Positions 1 through 6,861 of a stretch of 27,536 bases of DNA are shown in pieces. The stretch comes from DASVAL01 sp035649575 (GTDB lineage Bacteria; Planctomycetota; UBA1135; UBA2386). The notes beneath the pieces were generated by a model. It saw nothing but the letters and a program-made list of their open reading frames with translations. It was not told the origin of the DNA and ran no database searches. Made by a program: the position numbers and the translations under genes. Each line of letters opens with the position of its first letter. Position 1 is the stretch's first letter. The stretch spans positions 1-27,536 of the forward strand of contig DASRJH010000026.1 in the NCBI GenBank assembly GCA_035649575.1. The letters run 5' to 3'.

Positions 1-1480
1 CTCTCTCGTCGACGACGCGGCCGGTGATCGTCGGCCCGTCGGCATCACGCTGCAGCACGATCACGACGTCCTCGACCGGACGCTCGCGCGTCAATGTGAC
101 CGGGAGCGGCTTCGTCTGTTGCAGGCCATCCGGAGCGGACACCTGAACGAGACATGGCCCCGGTCGGACAGCGCTCTGGCAGCGGAAGGTGCCGTCGCGC
201 GACGTGTATGCGCTCGTGGAGCGGAAGGACGGCGTCTCGCTGTCAGACTTCGGGGCATCGTCGGCGCCGAGATTCACCTGCACGGACGCGTTGGCAACCG
301 GGTTGCCCGCGTCGTCGACGACGCGCCCCTGTACGCGCACGCCGGGCACCATGACGACGTCCGCGACATCGACGACACCTCCTTCGGCAAGCTTGCTCCA
401 CCGCGCCCCGACCATGGCGAGGCCGTCGGCGTCGATGAACATCGCGAACTGGAACGGCGGCGGCGGCCAGAACGTGAACGAGAACAGGCCGTCACCGGCA
501 GTGTCCTGCCGCGGTGGGTTCTCCCAGTCCGGCTTCGGGTGATCGCGCAGCCACGCGTCCTCGCGTTCCTGACCCGCCGTCCACCCGGTCAGCCGCGCGG
601 TGCAGGCCGCGACCGGCTTGCCCTGTTCGTCGACGCAGCGGCCGCGGATCGTCGCGAGCTTCGGGTCGTTCGCGGCGGGAGCCGGCGCTGCTGCGCGTTC
701 GGGCGCAGCGTCCGCGCGCGGCGCGACGCCGACGGGAGCCGACCCGCGTCCGACGCTCGCAGCGGTCGCGACCGCAGATGTCTCGCGGCTCGCCGTCGCG
801 CCGGTCACCGGCGCGTTCGGGTCGGGCCACGACATCCACACCGCGAATGCCGCCGCCGCTGCGAGCACACCGCCCATCACCTTCGCCGACGTCGCCATGG
901 CGATTCCTCCTGCGGCAAGCGCCGCGGCTGCGGCCGTTCCTTCGCTGCCGAACCCGAACGCGCCGGCAAAGCCCGCGCGCCAGTCGCCGTCCTGCTGCTC
1001 GAGCCGCGCGCGCAGCATGACGAGGCCGCGCTGCAGGCGGCTCTTCACCGTCGCGACCGGCACGCCGCTCGCCGCCGCGATCTCGCGCGGCGCCTTGCCT
1101 GCGAAGAAACGCTGCCAGATCGCGTCGCGGAACGGCTGCTCGAGCGATTGGACCGCCGTCAGCAGCTGCCGCCCGCGCTCTTCGCGCGCGACGGCGTCGC
1201 CGCGGTCGACGCCGCCGCGCGAGCTGCGCACGATCTGCTCGCGCTGCTCACGCCGCCGTTCCCCGCGCCGCCACATGCGCAGCACGTTGTGCATCGCCGT
1301 GGACAACCACCCGGAGAGCGACTCGCGATGGCGCGGGGGCCGTTGCAGCGCCGCGAGCCACACCTCCTGCACGGCGTCGTCCGCGACGTTCGGGTCGCGC
1401 ACGAGCGCGCCGGCCAGGGCACGCAACGCGTCGCCGTGGCAACGCAGCTCGTGTTCGACGTCGAACGCAGGGTGGGTCAT
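1..1480 (-). CDS. ECF sigma factor fused via a membrane helix to carboxypeptidase-regulatory-like domains (partial, runs off the left edge)
   Basis: The frame is open from an ATG at 1480 to the window edge (at least 493 codons) with no stop. The start is well fixed, because an in-frame TAA lies at 1495-1493, only 12 bases upstream. Residues about 10-75 look like sigma-70 region 2 (ADDAVQEVWLAAL, then SGWLSTAMHNVLRMWRR). Residues about 110-155 look like region 4, with an HTH reading PREIAAASGVPVATVKSRLQ. A hydrophobic helix follows at about 200-218. The rest is low-complexity linker and beta-rich segments with GRCVDEQGKPVA, GRVVDDAGNPVA and GRVVDE signatures, typical of CarboxypepD_reg-like domains. 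The family role would be to recruit RNA polymerase to specific promoters. The membrane anchor and presumed outside domains suggest a self-contained signal receiver with no separate anti-sigma factor, which is inference. An AGGAGG stands 7 bases before Met195. Confidence 0.85.
   Translation of the reverse strand, partial: MTHPAFDVEHELRCHGDALRALAGALVRDPNVADDAVQEVWLAALQRPPRHRESLSGWLSTAMHNVLRMWRRGERRREQREQIVRSSRGGVDRGDAVAREERGRQLLTAVQSLEQPFRDAIWQRFFAGKAPREIAAASGVPVATVKSRLQRGLVMLRARLEQQDGDWRAGFAGAFGFGSEGTAAAAALAAGGIAMATSAKVMGGVLAAAAAFAVWMSWPDPNAPVTGATASRETSAVATAASVGRGSAPVGVAPRADAAPERAAAPAPAANDPKLATIRGRCVDEQGKPVAACTARLTGWTAGQEREDAWLRDHPKPDWENPPRQDTAGDGLFSFTFWPPPPFQFAMFIDADGLAMVGARWSKLAEGGVVDVADVVMVPGVRVQGRVVDDAGNPVANASVQVNLGADDAPKSDSETPSFRSTSAYTSRDGTFRCQSAVRPGPCLVQVSAPDGLQQTKPLPVTLTRERPVEDVVIVLQRDADGPTITGRVVDER
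896..911 (-). promoter_or_regulatory. Internal Shine-Dalgarno-like site and Met195 inside the sigma-CPD fusion
   Basis: AGGAGG (911-906) is followed 7 bases later by an in-frame ATG (898-896), just before the membrane helix. It could start a stand-alone membrane-anchored CPD protein without the sigma domain. The same bases also encode Gly-Gly, so coincidence is possible. Confidence 0.35.
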
Positions 1481-1489
1481 GGGGGGATC

Positions 1490-1495
1490 AGGTTA
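1490..1495 (-). promoter_or_regulatory. Candidate -10 element TAACCT of the sigma-CPD fusion gene
   Basis: TAACCT lies 9 bases before the ATG at 1480 on the minus strand, so transcription would begin almost at the start codon. No convincing -35 was seen. It matches TAnnCT hexamers at similar distances before several other genes in this window. Confidence 0.4.
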
Positions 1496-1577
1496 CCAGT
1501 GCCGCCGATCGCGATTCGGATGCCGCGCGACCCGTGAGTTTGCGGGAAAGCCCGCCCACGAGCGGTGCGGAAAGCCG

Positions 1578-1583
1578 TAGGGT
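1578..1583 (+). promoter_or_regulatory. Candidate -10 element TAGGGT for the FG-GAP protein gene
   Basis: TAGGGT lies 25 bases before the chosen ATG at 1609, leaving room for a short leader that carries the AAGGA ribosome site at 1599-1603. Confidence 0.3.
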
Positions 1584-1608
1584 TCTCACCCTCGTCCCAA
1601 GGATGCCC

Positions 1609-3435
1609 ATGCGTCGCCTCCTCCCGGCGTTCCTCCTTCCTCTCCTCACGACGGTCGCGACTGCCCAGCTGACGGTCACCAGCGTGTCCCCGGCCAACGC
1701 CGCGCGCGGAGTATCCCCCGCGGCGGTAGTGACGCTGACCTTCAGCGCGCCGGTGAACCCGGCGACGATCACGCCGCAGAACATCGAGCTCTCCGGCCGC
1801 TGGAGCGGTCCGGTGCCCGGCACGCTCGCGGTCTCGCCCGCCGGCAACGTGGTCACGTTCACGCCGTCGCGCCCGCTGTTCGCGACCGAGATCGCGACGC
1901 TGAACGTGACACACTTCGTCGCCGCGGCGGCCGGCCCAGCGCTGACCGGCGGCTTCATGGCGATGTGGTGGGTCGACTCGGCGCCGTCCAGCGGCAGCTA
2001 CGTGCTCGACCACGTGGTCGACTACCGCCTGCCTACCGAGACGTTCATCCGCACCTACGGCTTCTTCGCCGGCGACGTCGATCACGACGGCTCGCCGGAC
2101 ATGACAGCGACGAACGAAGTGGCGTCGGACATCCGGCTGCTGAAGAACAGCGGCTGCGGCGCCTTCGGCCCGAAAGTGATCACGCCGTTGCCACCCGGCC
2201 ACGAGCCGAGCCCGAACGAAGGCGCCGACCTCGACGGCGACGGCTGGCTCGACTTCGTCACCGGCGACCAGACCGCGCAGGCGGTCGGGATCTTCTTGAA
2301 CAACGGCGCGGGCAACTACCTCGCGCCGACGACCATCCCGGTCGGCGGCAACATCCACGGCATAGCCCTGCTCGACTGCGACAGCGACGGCGACGTCGAC
2401 ATCGTCGGCACCAACATGTCCGACATCGTGCTGCTGCGGAACAACGGCAACGGTACGTTCCAGGCGCCGACGTTCTTCAGCGGCGGCGGCAGCGGCGAAC
2501 GCTCGATCGCGGTCGCCGACGCGAACAACGACGGCAAGGCCGACATTCTCTGCGGCTGCTACCACTCGCAGGACGTCACGGTGCTGCTCGGCACCGGCAC
2601 CGGCACGTTCGCGATCAGCGCTACCGTGTCGTGCGGCGGGGCGCCGTGGCAGATGGCCGTCGGCGACCTGAACGGCGACGGCTTCATCGACTGCGTGATC
2701 GCCGACGCGACCAACTCCCGTGCGGCCGTGCTGCGCAGCAATGGGGCCGGCGGCCTGCTGCCCTTCGTCGGCTATGCGGTCGGCGCCGCGCCGGTGTCGG
2801 TCGACATCGGCGACCTCGAAGGCGACGACGACCTCGACGTCGTTGTCGCGAGCTACAGCAACGGCAACGCGACGATGTGGCGCAACAACGGCAGCGGCGT
2901 CTTCGTCAACCCGACGACGATCGCGGCGACGAGTGCCGGCTCGTGCGCGGTGATCGTCGACTTCGACCGCGACGGCGACACCGACGTGATCCTGGTCGAC
3001 GAGCTCGACGACAAGGGCTTCGTCTACCGCCAGAACGGCCCGAACCCGCCCGCCGTGCAGCCGCCGTCGTGCGCTGGCGCGTTCCGCATCAACTCGTTCG
3101 CGAACCGCGCCGGCTACGGCACCGCTCCCGCCCGGTTCCTGCCGGGTGGCGCGCCTGCGTTCTTCGACGTCAGCGGTCCGCCGGCGCAGTTCTTCGCGCT
3201 GTATGTCGGCGTGAAGCTGCAGCCCGGCGTCGCGTCGCCGTTCGGCACCATCAACCTCGACCTCGCGCAGGGGTTCGGCTCGCCGGTGATCGGCCTGCTG
3301 AACGCGGCGGGCGAAGCGTCGATCGTCGTCATGGTGCCGACGGGGCTGCCGCCGGGCTCGACGCTGACGATGCAGTGTGTGTTGACGACCGCGACGGGCT
3401 TGATCACGACCAACCCCGAACAGGCCATCTTCTGA
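1609..3435 (+). CDS. Secreted FG-GAP/VCBS beta-propeller protein with N-terminal Big_5-like domain
   Basis: 608 residues. I chose ATG 1609 because AAGGA sits 5 bases before it and the product then starts MRRLLPAFLL, a clean signal peptide ending near ATAQ; ATG 1603 is a close alternative. Residues about 20-125 resemble a Big_5 (SbsA Ig-like) domain (VTSVSPANAARGVSP, then VTLTFSAPVNPATI). From about 155 to 460 there are seven Asp-rich calcium-loop motifs of FG-GAP/VCBS type, including DVDHDGSPDM, DLDGDGWLDF, DANNDGKADI and DFDRDGDTDV, consistent with a seven-bladed propeller. The last 120 or so residues form a beta-rich module ending in LITTNPEQAIF, with no catalytic motif seen. It is probably an exported surface or matrix protein. 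The ligand is unknown. Confidence 0.88.
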   Translation: MRRLLPAFLLPLLTTVATAQLTVTSVSPANAARGVSPAAVVTLTFSAPVNPATITPQNIELSGRWSGPVPGTLAVSPAGNVVTFTPSRPLFATEIATLNVTHFVAAAAGPALTGGFMAMWWVDSAPSSGSYVLDHVVDYRLPTETFIRTYGFFAGDVDHDGSPDMTATNEVASDIRLLKNSGCGAFGPKVITPLPPGHEPSPNEGADLDGDGWLDFVTGDQTAQAVGIFLNNGAGNYLAPTTIPVGGNIHGIALLDCDSDGDVDIVGTNMSDIVLLRNNGNGTFQAPTFFSGGGSGERSIAVADANNDGKADILCGCYHSQDVTVLLGTGTGTFAISATVSCGGAPWQMAVGDLNGDGFIDCVIADATNSRAAVLRSNGAGGLLPFVGYAVGAAPVSVDIGDLEGDDDLDVVVASYSNGNATMWRNNGSGVFVNPTTIAATSAGSCAVIVDFDRDGDTDVILVDELDDKGFVYRQNGPNPPAVQPPSCAGAFRINSFANRAGYGTAPARFLPGGAPAFFDVSGPPAQFFALYVGVKLQPGVASPFGTINLDLAQGFGSPVIGLLNAAGEASIVVMVPTGLPPGSTLTMQCVLTTATGLITTNPEQAIF

Positions 3436-3499
3436 CGCGCGCGCTCACAGGATCGGGACGACGAGCGTGTCGATCCAGGGCACGGCCGTCGTAACCGGC

Positions 3500-3681
3500 A
3501 TGGGCAAGCTTCATGCGGCGCTCGACGCCGATCTGCAGTCGTGGCTCGCGGCACAACGCGTGTTCTTCGTCGGCAGCTGCCGCCCGGGGATCACGTCGCA
3601 ACGGTGCGCGAACGGACTGGCGAGCCGAAGCGGCATGCGTTCCCCCTGCCCTCAGCGGGCACCGTGCTCGCGGTGCCGTGA
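3500..3681 (+). pseudogene. Remnant of a pyridoxamine 5'-phosphate oxidase-like flavoprotein
   Basis: From ATG 3500 the frame reads MGKLHAALDADLQSWLAAQ then RVFFVGSCRP, closely resembling the N-terminus of PNPOx-family FMN-binding proteins (MGKL..aId..l..wi..q.vFFV). Similarity then passes to another frame, which reads PPGDHV where intact members have GDHVNVSPKG, and ends at TGA 3679-3681. Only about 60 of the usual 150-200 residues remain, so this is a truncated, frameshifted relic squeezed between the FG-GAP gene and the stop of the opposite-strand propeller gene. The identification rests on remembered family patterns. Confidence 0.45.
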
Positions 3682-3693
3682 CCGGCGCGGCCG

Positions 3694-6087
3694 TCACAGC
3701 ATGCCGATCGTCAGCTCCAATGCGTCCGTGCTCGTGAGCTGCACGATGCCGGTGCTCCCGAGCTCGACGCCGACGACTTGCAGGCGCACCTGGAATCCGG
3801 CGAGGCTCGGCGACGCCGGCACGGCCCACGTGCTCGTCGCGGTGCCTCCGCTCGGCACCAGCAGAGCCGAGACGATCGGCGCGACGAACCACGTACACCC
3901 GGGCGCGCCGCCGGGCAACCGCAGCGCCGGCGCTGACGAACCGAGCGCTTGCGCCGCGAGCGAGTTCGTTGTCATGCCGTTCGCGGTCGCCGTGAAGACG
4001 CCGCCGACCCAGGGCAAGTTGTTCGCGACCAGCGTCACGGGTCCCGCGCCGCCGGTGCAGCCACTACCGACGATCGACACCGCGGCCGGGCACGTCGGCT
4101 GGGCATGCGCCACGCCGATGCTCACGACGTTGCCCGCGCTCTGCACCGGGCCACCGACGAGCACGTCACCGCGGCCGCTCGCGGTGACGACCACCGGGGA
4201 CGTCGTCGAGGAGGATCCCCGGACGTCGCCGAACGACTCCCACCCGCTGCTGCGCAGCCGGTAGATACTGCTCGCGGCGCCGCCGCCGATGGACGAGAAC
4301 GGGCCGCTGGCGATCAGTTCGCCGGTCGGCAACTCGCCGAGACTGCCGAGACTCGTCAGGCCGATCGACGGGAGCGGCGTCCACGTCGTTCCGTCCCAGC
4401 GCTGCGTGACGGTGCCATGCGCTACGAGACCGCCGCGGGAGTCGGCCAGCAGTTGCCGGACCGGCGACGGTCCGCCGGGCAGCGGTGCTGTGGTGCCGCC
4501 GCTGGCGAGCGCGACACCCGTGCCGGTGCCCGGGAAGAGGCCGCCGAGCGCGAAGCTGCCGTTGGGCAGGGATGCCAAGGCCAGGACGGTCCAGCCGGAG
4601 GGCAACGCGAGCGGGCCCCACGTGAGGCCGTCGAATCGCATGACGCCTATCTGGCCCGCGAGGACCTCGCCGTTTGCACCCGCCGCCAGATCGAACGGCT
4701 GAAGGGCCAACCCGCCGCCGAGCGCCGACCACACCTGCCCGTTCCAGCGCGCGACGCGGTTCGCGGGCGCGCCACCGGCGTTGTTGAAGGTGCCGCCGAC
4801 CACGAGGTCGCCGTTCGGCGCGGCCGCGAGCGTGCTCACGGGTCCGTCGACGCCGAGTCCCAGGGGTGACCACGCACTGCCGTTCCACCGCGCGAGGTTG
4901 TCCGCGGCCACGCCGCCGAACGATGTGAACGAGCCGCCGACCACGACGTCTCCGTTCGGCATGCGCACCACGACGCGCACGTTGGGTGGTGGCGGCGTTG
5001 GCGCGCCGATCGTCTGCCAGTAGAGACCGTCGAACCGCGTCACGGCGCGCTCCACGGGAGACACCGGATCCGAGCCGGCGAGCAGGCGGCCGCTGCTGTC
5101 CTCGGCGAACGTGGTGACTCGCGGCGGACCACCCGCAACCGAGTTCCAGCCCGTGCCATCCCAGCGATACAGCCCCGGCGCGGTCGCCGGCCCGGCCACG
5201 ATCCAGACGTCCCCGTTCGCCCTCGCGATCAGCGCTTGCGCGCCCCAGGCCGGCGCGTTGAGCGACTGCGTCACGATGCCGTTCCAGCGCACGACGCTCG
5301 TGGGCACACTGTTGATGTGCATCGAGCCGGCCGCCAGCAGATCGCCGTTTGGGTGCATCATCACGGCGTTCACCATCGTGGACGCGGACGTGGCCCCCGG
5401 ATCGAGGCCGGGCACCGGTTGCCAGCTCGCGCCGTCGAAACGCATCAGGCCGTAGAACAGACCGCCCTGGAGCTGGTAGATGTTGCCGCCGGCGACGATG
5501 TCGCCGTTGGGGATGCGCACGAGCGACCTCACCTCCACGTAGAGGAGGCTGCCGAGCACCGACCACGACGCGCCGTTCCACTGCGCCACGAGCGGCGCCG
5601 GAGTTGCACCGGCGTTGTGGAAGCGACCGCCGGCGACGAGGTTGCCGTTCGGCAGCACGAGCAGCGCGAATACCGTGTCGTCGAGACCCGGGGCCAGCGG
5701 CGCCCAGGAACTGCCGTTCCAGAGCGCGATGCGGTTTGCCGGCTGCCCACCGGCCGTGGTGAACGCGCCGCCGGCGACGATGTCGCCGTTCGGCAATCGG
5801 GCGAGCGCGTGCACGGGGCCGTCGACGCCGGCGCCGAACGGCAACCACGTCGTGCCGTCCCATCGCGCGATGTTGTTGACGAAGCCGGAGTCGGCGATGG
5901 CGAACGAACCGCCGGCAACCAGATCGCCGTTCGGCAGCTCGAGGATCGCGTAGACCGTGCCATACGGACCGTTGGCGCCGGGTCCGGGCAGCCAGGCGAG
6001 CCCGCATTGGGCGGCGAGCGAGGTCGCGAGCACGGCTGCCGTGACGGAGGAAACGAGAGAGGCGGCGAGACGCGAAGAGCAGGCCAT
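3694..6087 (-). CDS. Secreted multi-repeat beta-propeller protein, delta-60/kelch-like (copy A)
   Basis: 797 residues with a signal peptide (MACSSRLAAS to SLAAQ, about 1-26). From about 35 to 640 it has a dozen or so repeats of roughly 40-50 residues with the pattern LPNGDLVAGG.F..AGG...N.IARWDG..W.PLG.GVDG.V. This resembles delta-60 or kelch-type propeller repeats. A C-terminal module (about 650-797) starts VSIVGSGCTGGAGPVTLVAN and carries GGTATSTWAVP; it is shared with copy B at 13229-15598 and may be a surface-sorting or structural domain. AAGGAG lies 6 bases before the ATG, a strong ribosome site. No enzymatic residues were recognised, so an exported structural or binding role is inferred. 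The gene is divergent from the ECF sigma gene at 6253. Confidence 0.85.
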   Translation of the reverse strand: MACSSRLAASLVSSVTAAVLATSLAAQCGLAWLPGPGANGPYGTVYAILELPNGDLVAGGSFAIADSGFVNNIARWDGTTWLPFGAGVDGPVHALARLPNGDIVAGGAFTTAGGQPANRIALWNGSSWAPLAPGLDDTVFALLVLPNGNLVAGGRFHNAGATPAPLVAQWNGASWSVLGSLLYVEVRSLVRIPNGDIVAGGNIYQLQGGLFYGLMRFDGASWQPVPGLDPGATSASTMVNAVMMHPNGDLLAAGSMHINSVPTSVVRWNGIVTQSLNAPAWGAQALIARANGDVWIVAGPATAPGLYRWDGTGWNSVAGGPPRVTTFAEDSSGRLLAGSDPVSPVERAVTRFDGLYWQTIGAPTPPPPNVRVVVRMPNGDVVVGGSFTSFGGVAADNLARWNGSAWSPLGLGVDGPVSTLAAAPNGDLVVGGTFNNAGGAPANRVARWNGQVWSALGGGLALQPFDLAAGANGEVLAGQIGVMRFDGLTWGPLALPSGWTVLALASLPNGSFALGGLFPGTGTGVALASGGTTAPLPGGPSPVRQLLADSRGGLVAHGTVTQRWDGTTWTPLPSIGLTSLGSLGELPTGELIASGPFSSIGGGAASSIYRLRSSGWESFGDVRGSSSTTSPVVVTASGRGDVLVGGPVQSAGNVVSIGVAHAQPTCPAAVSIVGSGCTGGAGPVTLVANNLPWVGGVFTATANGMTTNSLAAQALGSSAPALRLPGGAPGCTWFVAPIVSALLVPSGGTATSTWAVPASPSLAGFQVRLQVVGVELGSTGIVQLTSTDALELTIGML

Positions 6088-6093
6088 CGGGAT

Positions 6094-6099
6094 CTCCTT
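6094..6099 (-). promoter_or_regulatory. Strong Shine-Dalgarno AAGGAG of propeller copy A
   Basis: AAGGAG with a 6-base spacer to ATG 6087. The matching place in copy B (15605-15610) reads AACGAG, one base weaker. Confidence 0.7.
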
Positions 6100-6142
6100 G
6101 CGAGCCAGGAGAAGAGAGAGGTTCGCGGCGGGGGGGGCCGGA

Positions 6143-6163
6143 CCGTGGCACGCTTCGCCACGG
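6143..6163 (-). promoter_or_regulatory. Leader hairpin of propeller copy A, conserved in copy B
   Basis: CCGTGGC and GCCACGG form a 7-bp stem with a 7-base loop in the region before copy A. The equivalent place before copy B (15650-15668) forms CGTGGCG/CGCCACG. It lies about 55 bases before the start codon in both, within about 95 bp of conserved upstream sequence. Confidence 0.45.
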
Positions 6164-6180
6164 CGCTTCGAGGCGCCGTC

Positions 6181-6198
6181 ACTTCTACCACTTCTACC
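6181..6198. repeat. Perfect 9-bp tandem repeat in the divergent promoter region
   Basis: ACTTCTACC occurs twice back to back between propeller copy A (-) and the sigma gene (+). On the minus strand each unit carries TAGAAG, a possible -10 for copy A. It could be a doubled promoter or a binding site. Confidence 0.4.
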
Positions 6199-6235
6199 CC
6201 GAAGGCGCGCGGTCGACGGGGGCAGCGGGCCTTGT

Positions 6236-6241
6236 TAGCCT
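6236..6241 (+). promoter_or_regulatory. Candidate -10 element TAGCCT of the ECF sigma gene
   Basis: TAGCCT lies 11 bases before ATG 6253, predicting a leaderless or near-leaderless mRNA. The context TTGTTAGCCTGCCGGC resembles TTGGTAGGCTGCCGAC before the damaged sigma paralogue at 15906. Confidence 0.4.
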
Positions 6242-6252
6242 GCCGGCTGCGT

Positions 6253-6855
6253 ATGGCCGACCGCGACCAAGAGACCGCCGACCTCGTCGCGCGCGCGAAG
6301 CAGAGCGACCGCGCGGCTGTCGAGCAGCTGCTGGTGCGTCACCTGCCCAACCTCGAGGCCTTCGTGCGGTTGCGTATGGGGCCGGCGCTGCGCGGGGTGA
6401 TGACGGCGCCCGATCTCGTGCAGTCGGTCTGTCGGGAGGCGCTCGGGGATCTCTCCGACTTCGAGTTCCGCGGCGAGGCGCCGTTCCGCCACTGGCTGTT
6501 CGTGCGCGCCGAGAACAAGCTGCGCGAGAAACACCGCTTCCACCACGCCGAGAAGCGCGATCGCGAGAAGGAAGAGGCGATCCCGGACGCGACGACGGCG
6601 ATGTCCGCGTACTTGACCTTGGCGTCGCCGAGCAAGGACCTCGAGGTCAAGGAGCAGATGCGGCGCGTCGAAGCCGCGTTCGACCTGCTGCCGGCCGAAT
6701 ACCGCGACGCGATCACGCTGCACAAGCTGTGTGGCCTCAGCCACGCCGAGATCGCCGAGCGCATGCAGAAGAGCGAGGGCGCGGTGCGCAACCTCGTCTA
6801 CCGCGGCATCTCGCGCCTCGCGATGCTGCTCGACGGCGGCGACACCGCGGTGTGA
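6253..6855 (+). CDS. ECF-type RNA polymerase sigma factor, planctomycete-type
   Basis: 200 residues, a normal length for an ECF sigma factor. Region 2 (about 20-100) includes TAPDLVQSVCREAL and FRHWLFVRAENKLREKHRFH. Region 4 (about 140-195) has the HTH reading LSHAEIAERMQKSEGAVRNL. The long region-2 insert and the overall pattern resemble the planctomycete ECF subfamily often encoded beside Ser/Thr kinases, from memory of the family. The start at 6253 follows a TAGCCT hexamer by 11 bases and there is no Shine-Dalgarno site. The next gene, a membrane kinase, is convergent with only 6 bp between stop codons. The pairing suggests, without proving, that the kinase controls this sigma factor by phosphorylation, since no anti-sigma gene is nearby. 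Confidence 0.92.
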   Translation: MADRDQETADLVARAKQSDRAAVEQLLVRHLPNLEAFVRLRMGPALRGVMTAPDLVQSVCREALGDLSDFEFRGEAPFRHWLFVRAENKLREKHRFHHAEKRDREKEEAIPDATTAMSAYLTLASPSKDLEVKEQMRRVEAAFDLLPAEYRDAITLHKLCGLSHAEIAERMQKSEGAVRNLVYRGISRLAMLLDGGDTAV

Positions 6856-6861
6856 AACCGT

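Noticed and set aside
119..1537. Long plus-strand open frame opposite the sigma-CPD fusion
   Set aside because: Arg/Ala-rich low-quality translation typical of the antisense of GC-rich genes; the minus-strand frame shows clear sigma and CPD motifs.
1965..3494. Aspartate/arginine-rich frame overlapping the FG-GAP gene
   Set aside because: A frame-shifted reading of the repeated Gly-Asp codons; the repeats give long stop-free shadows.
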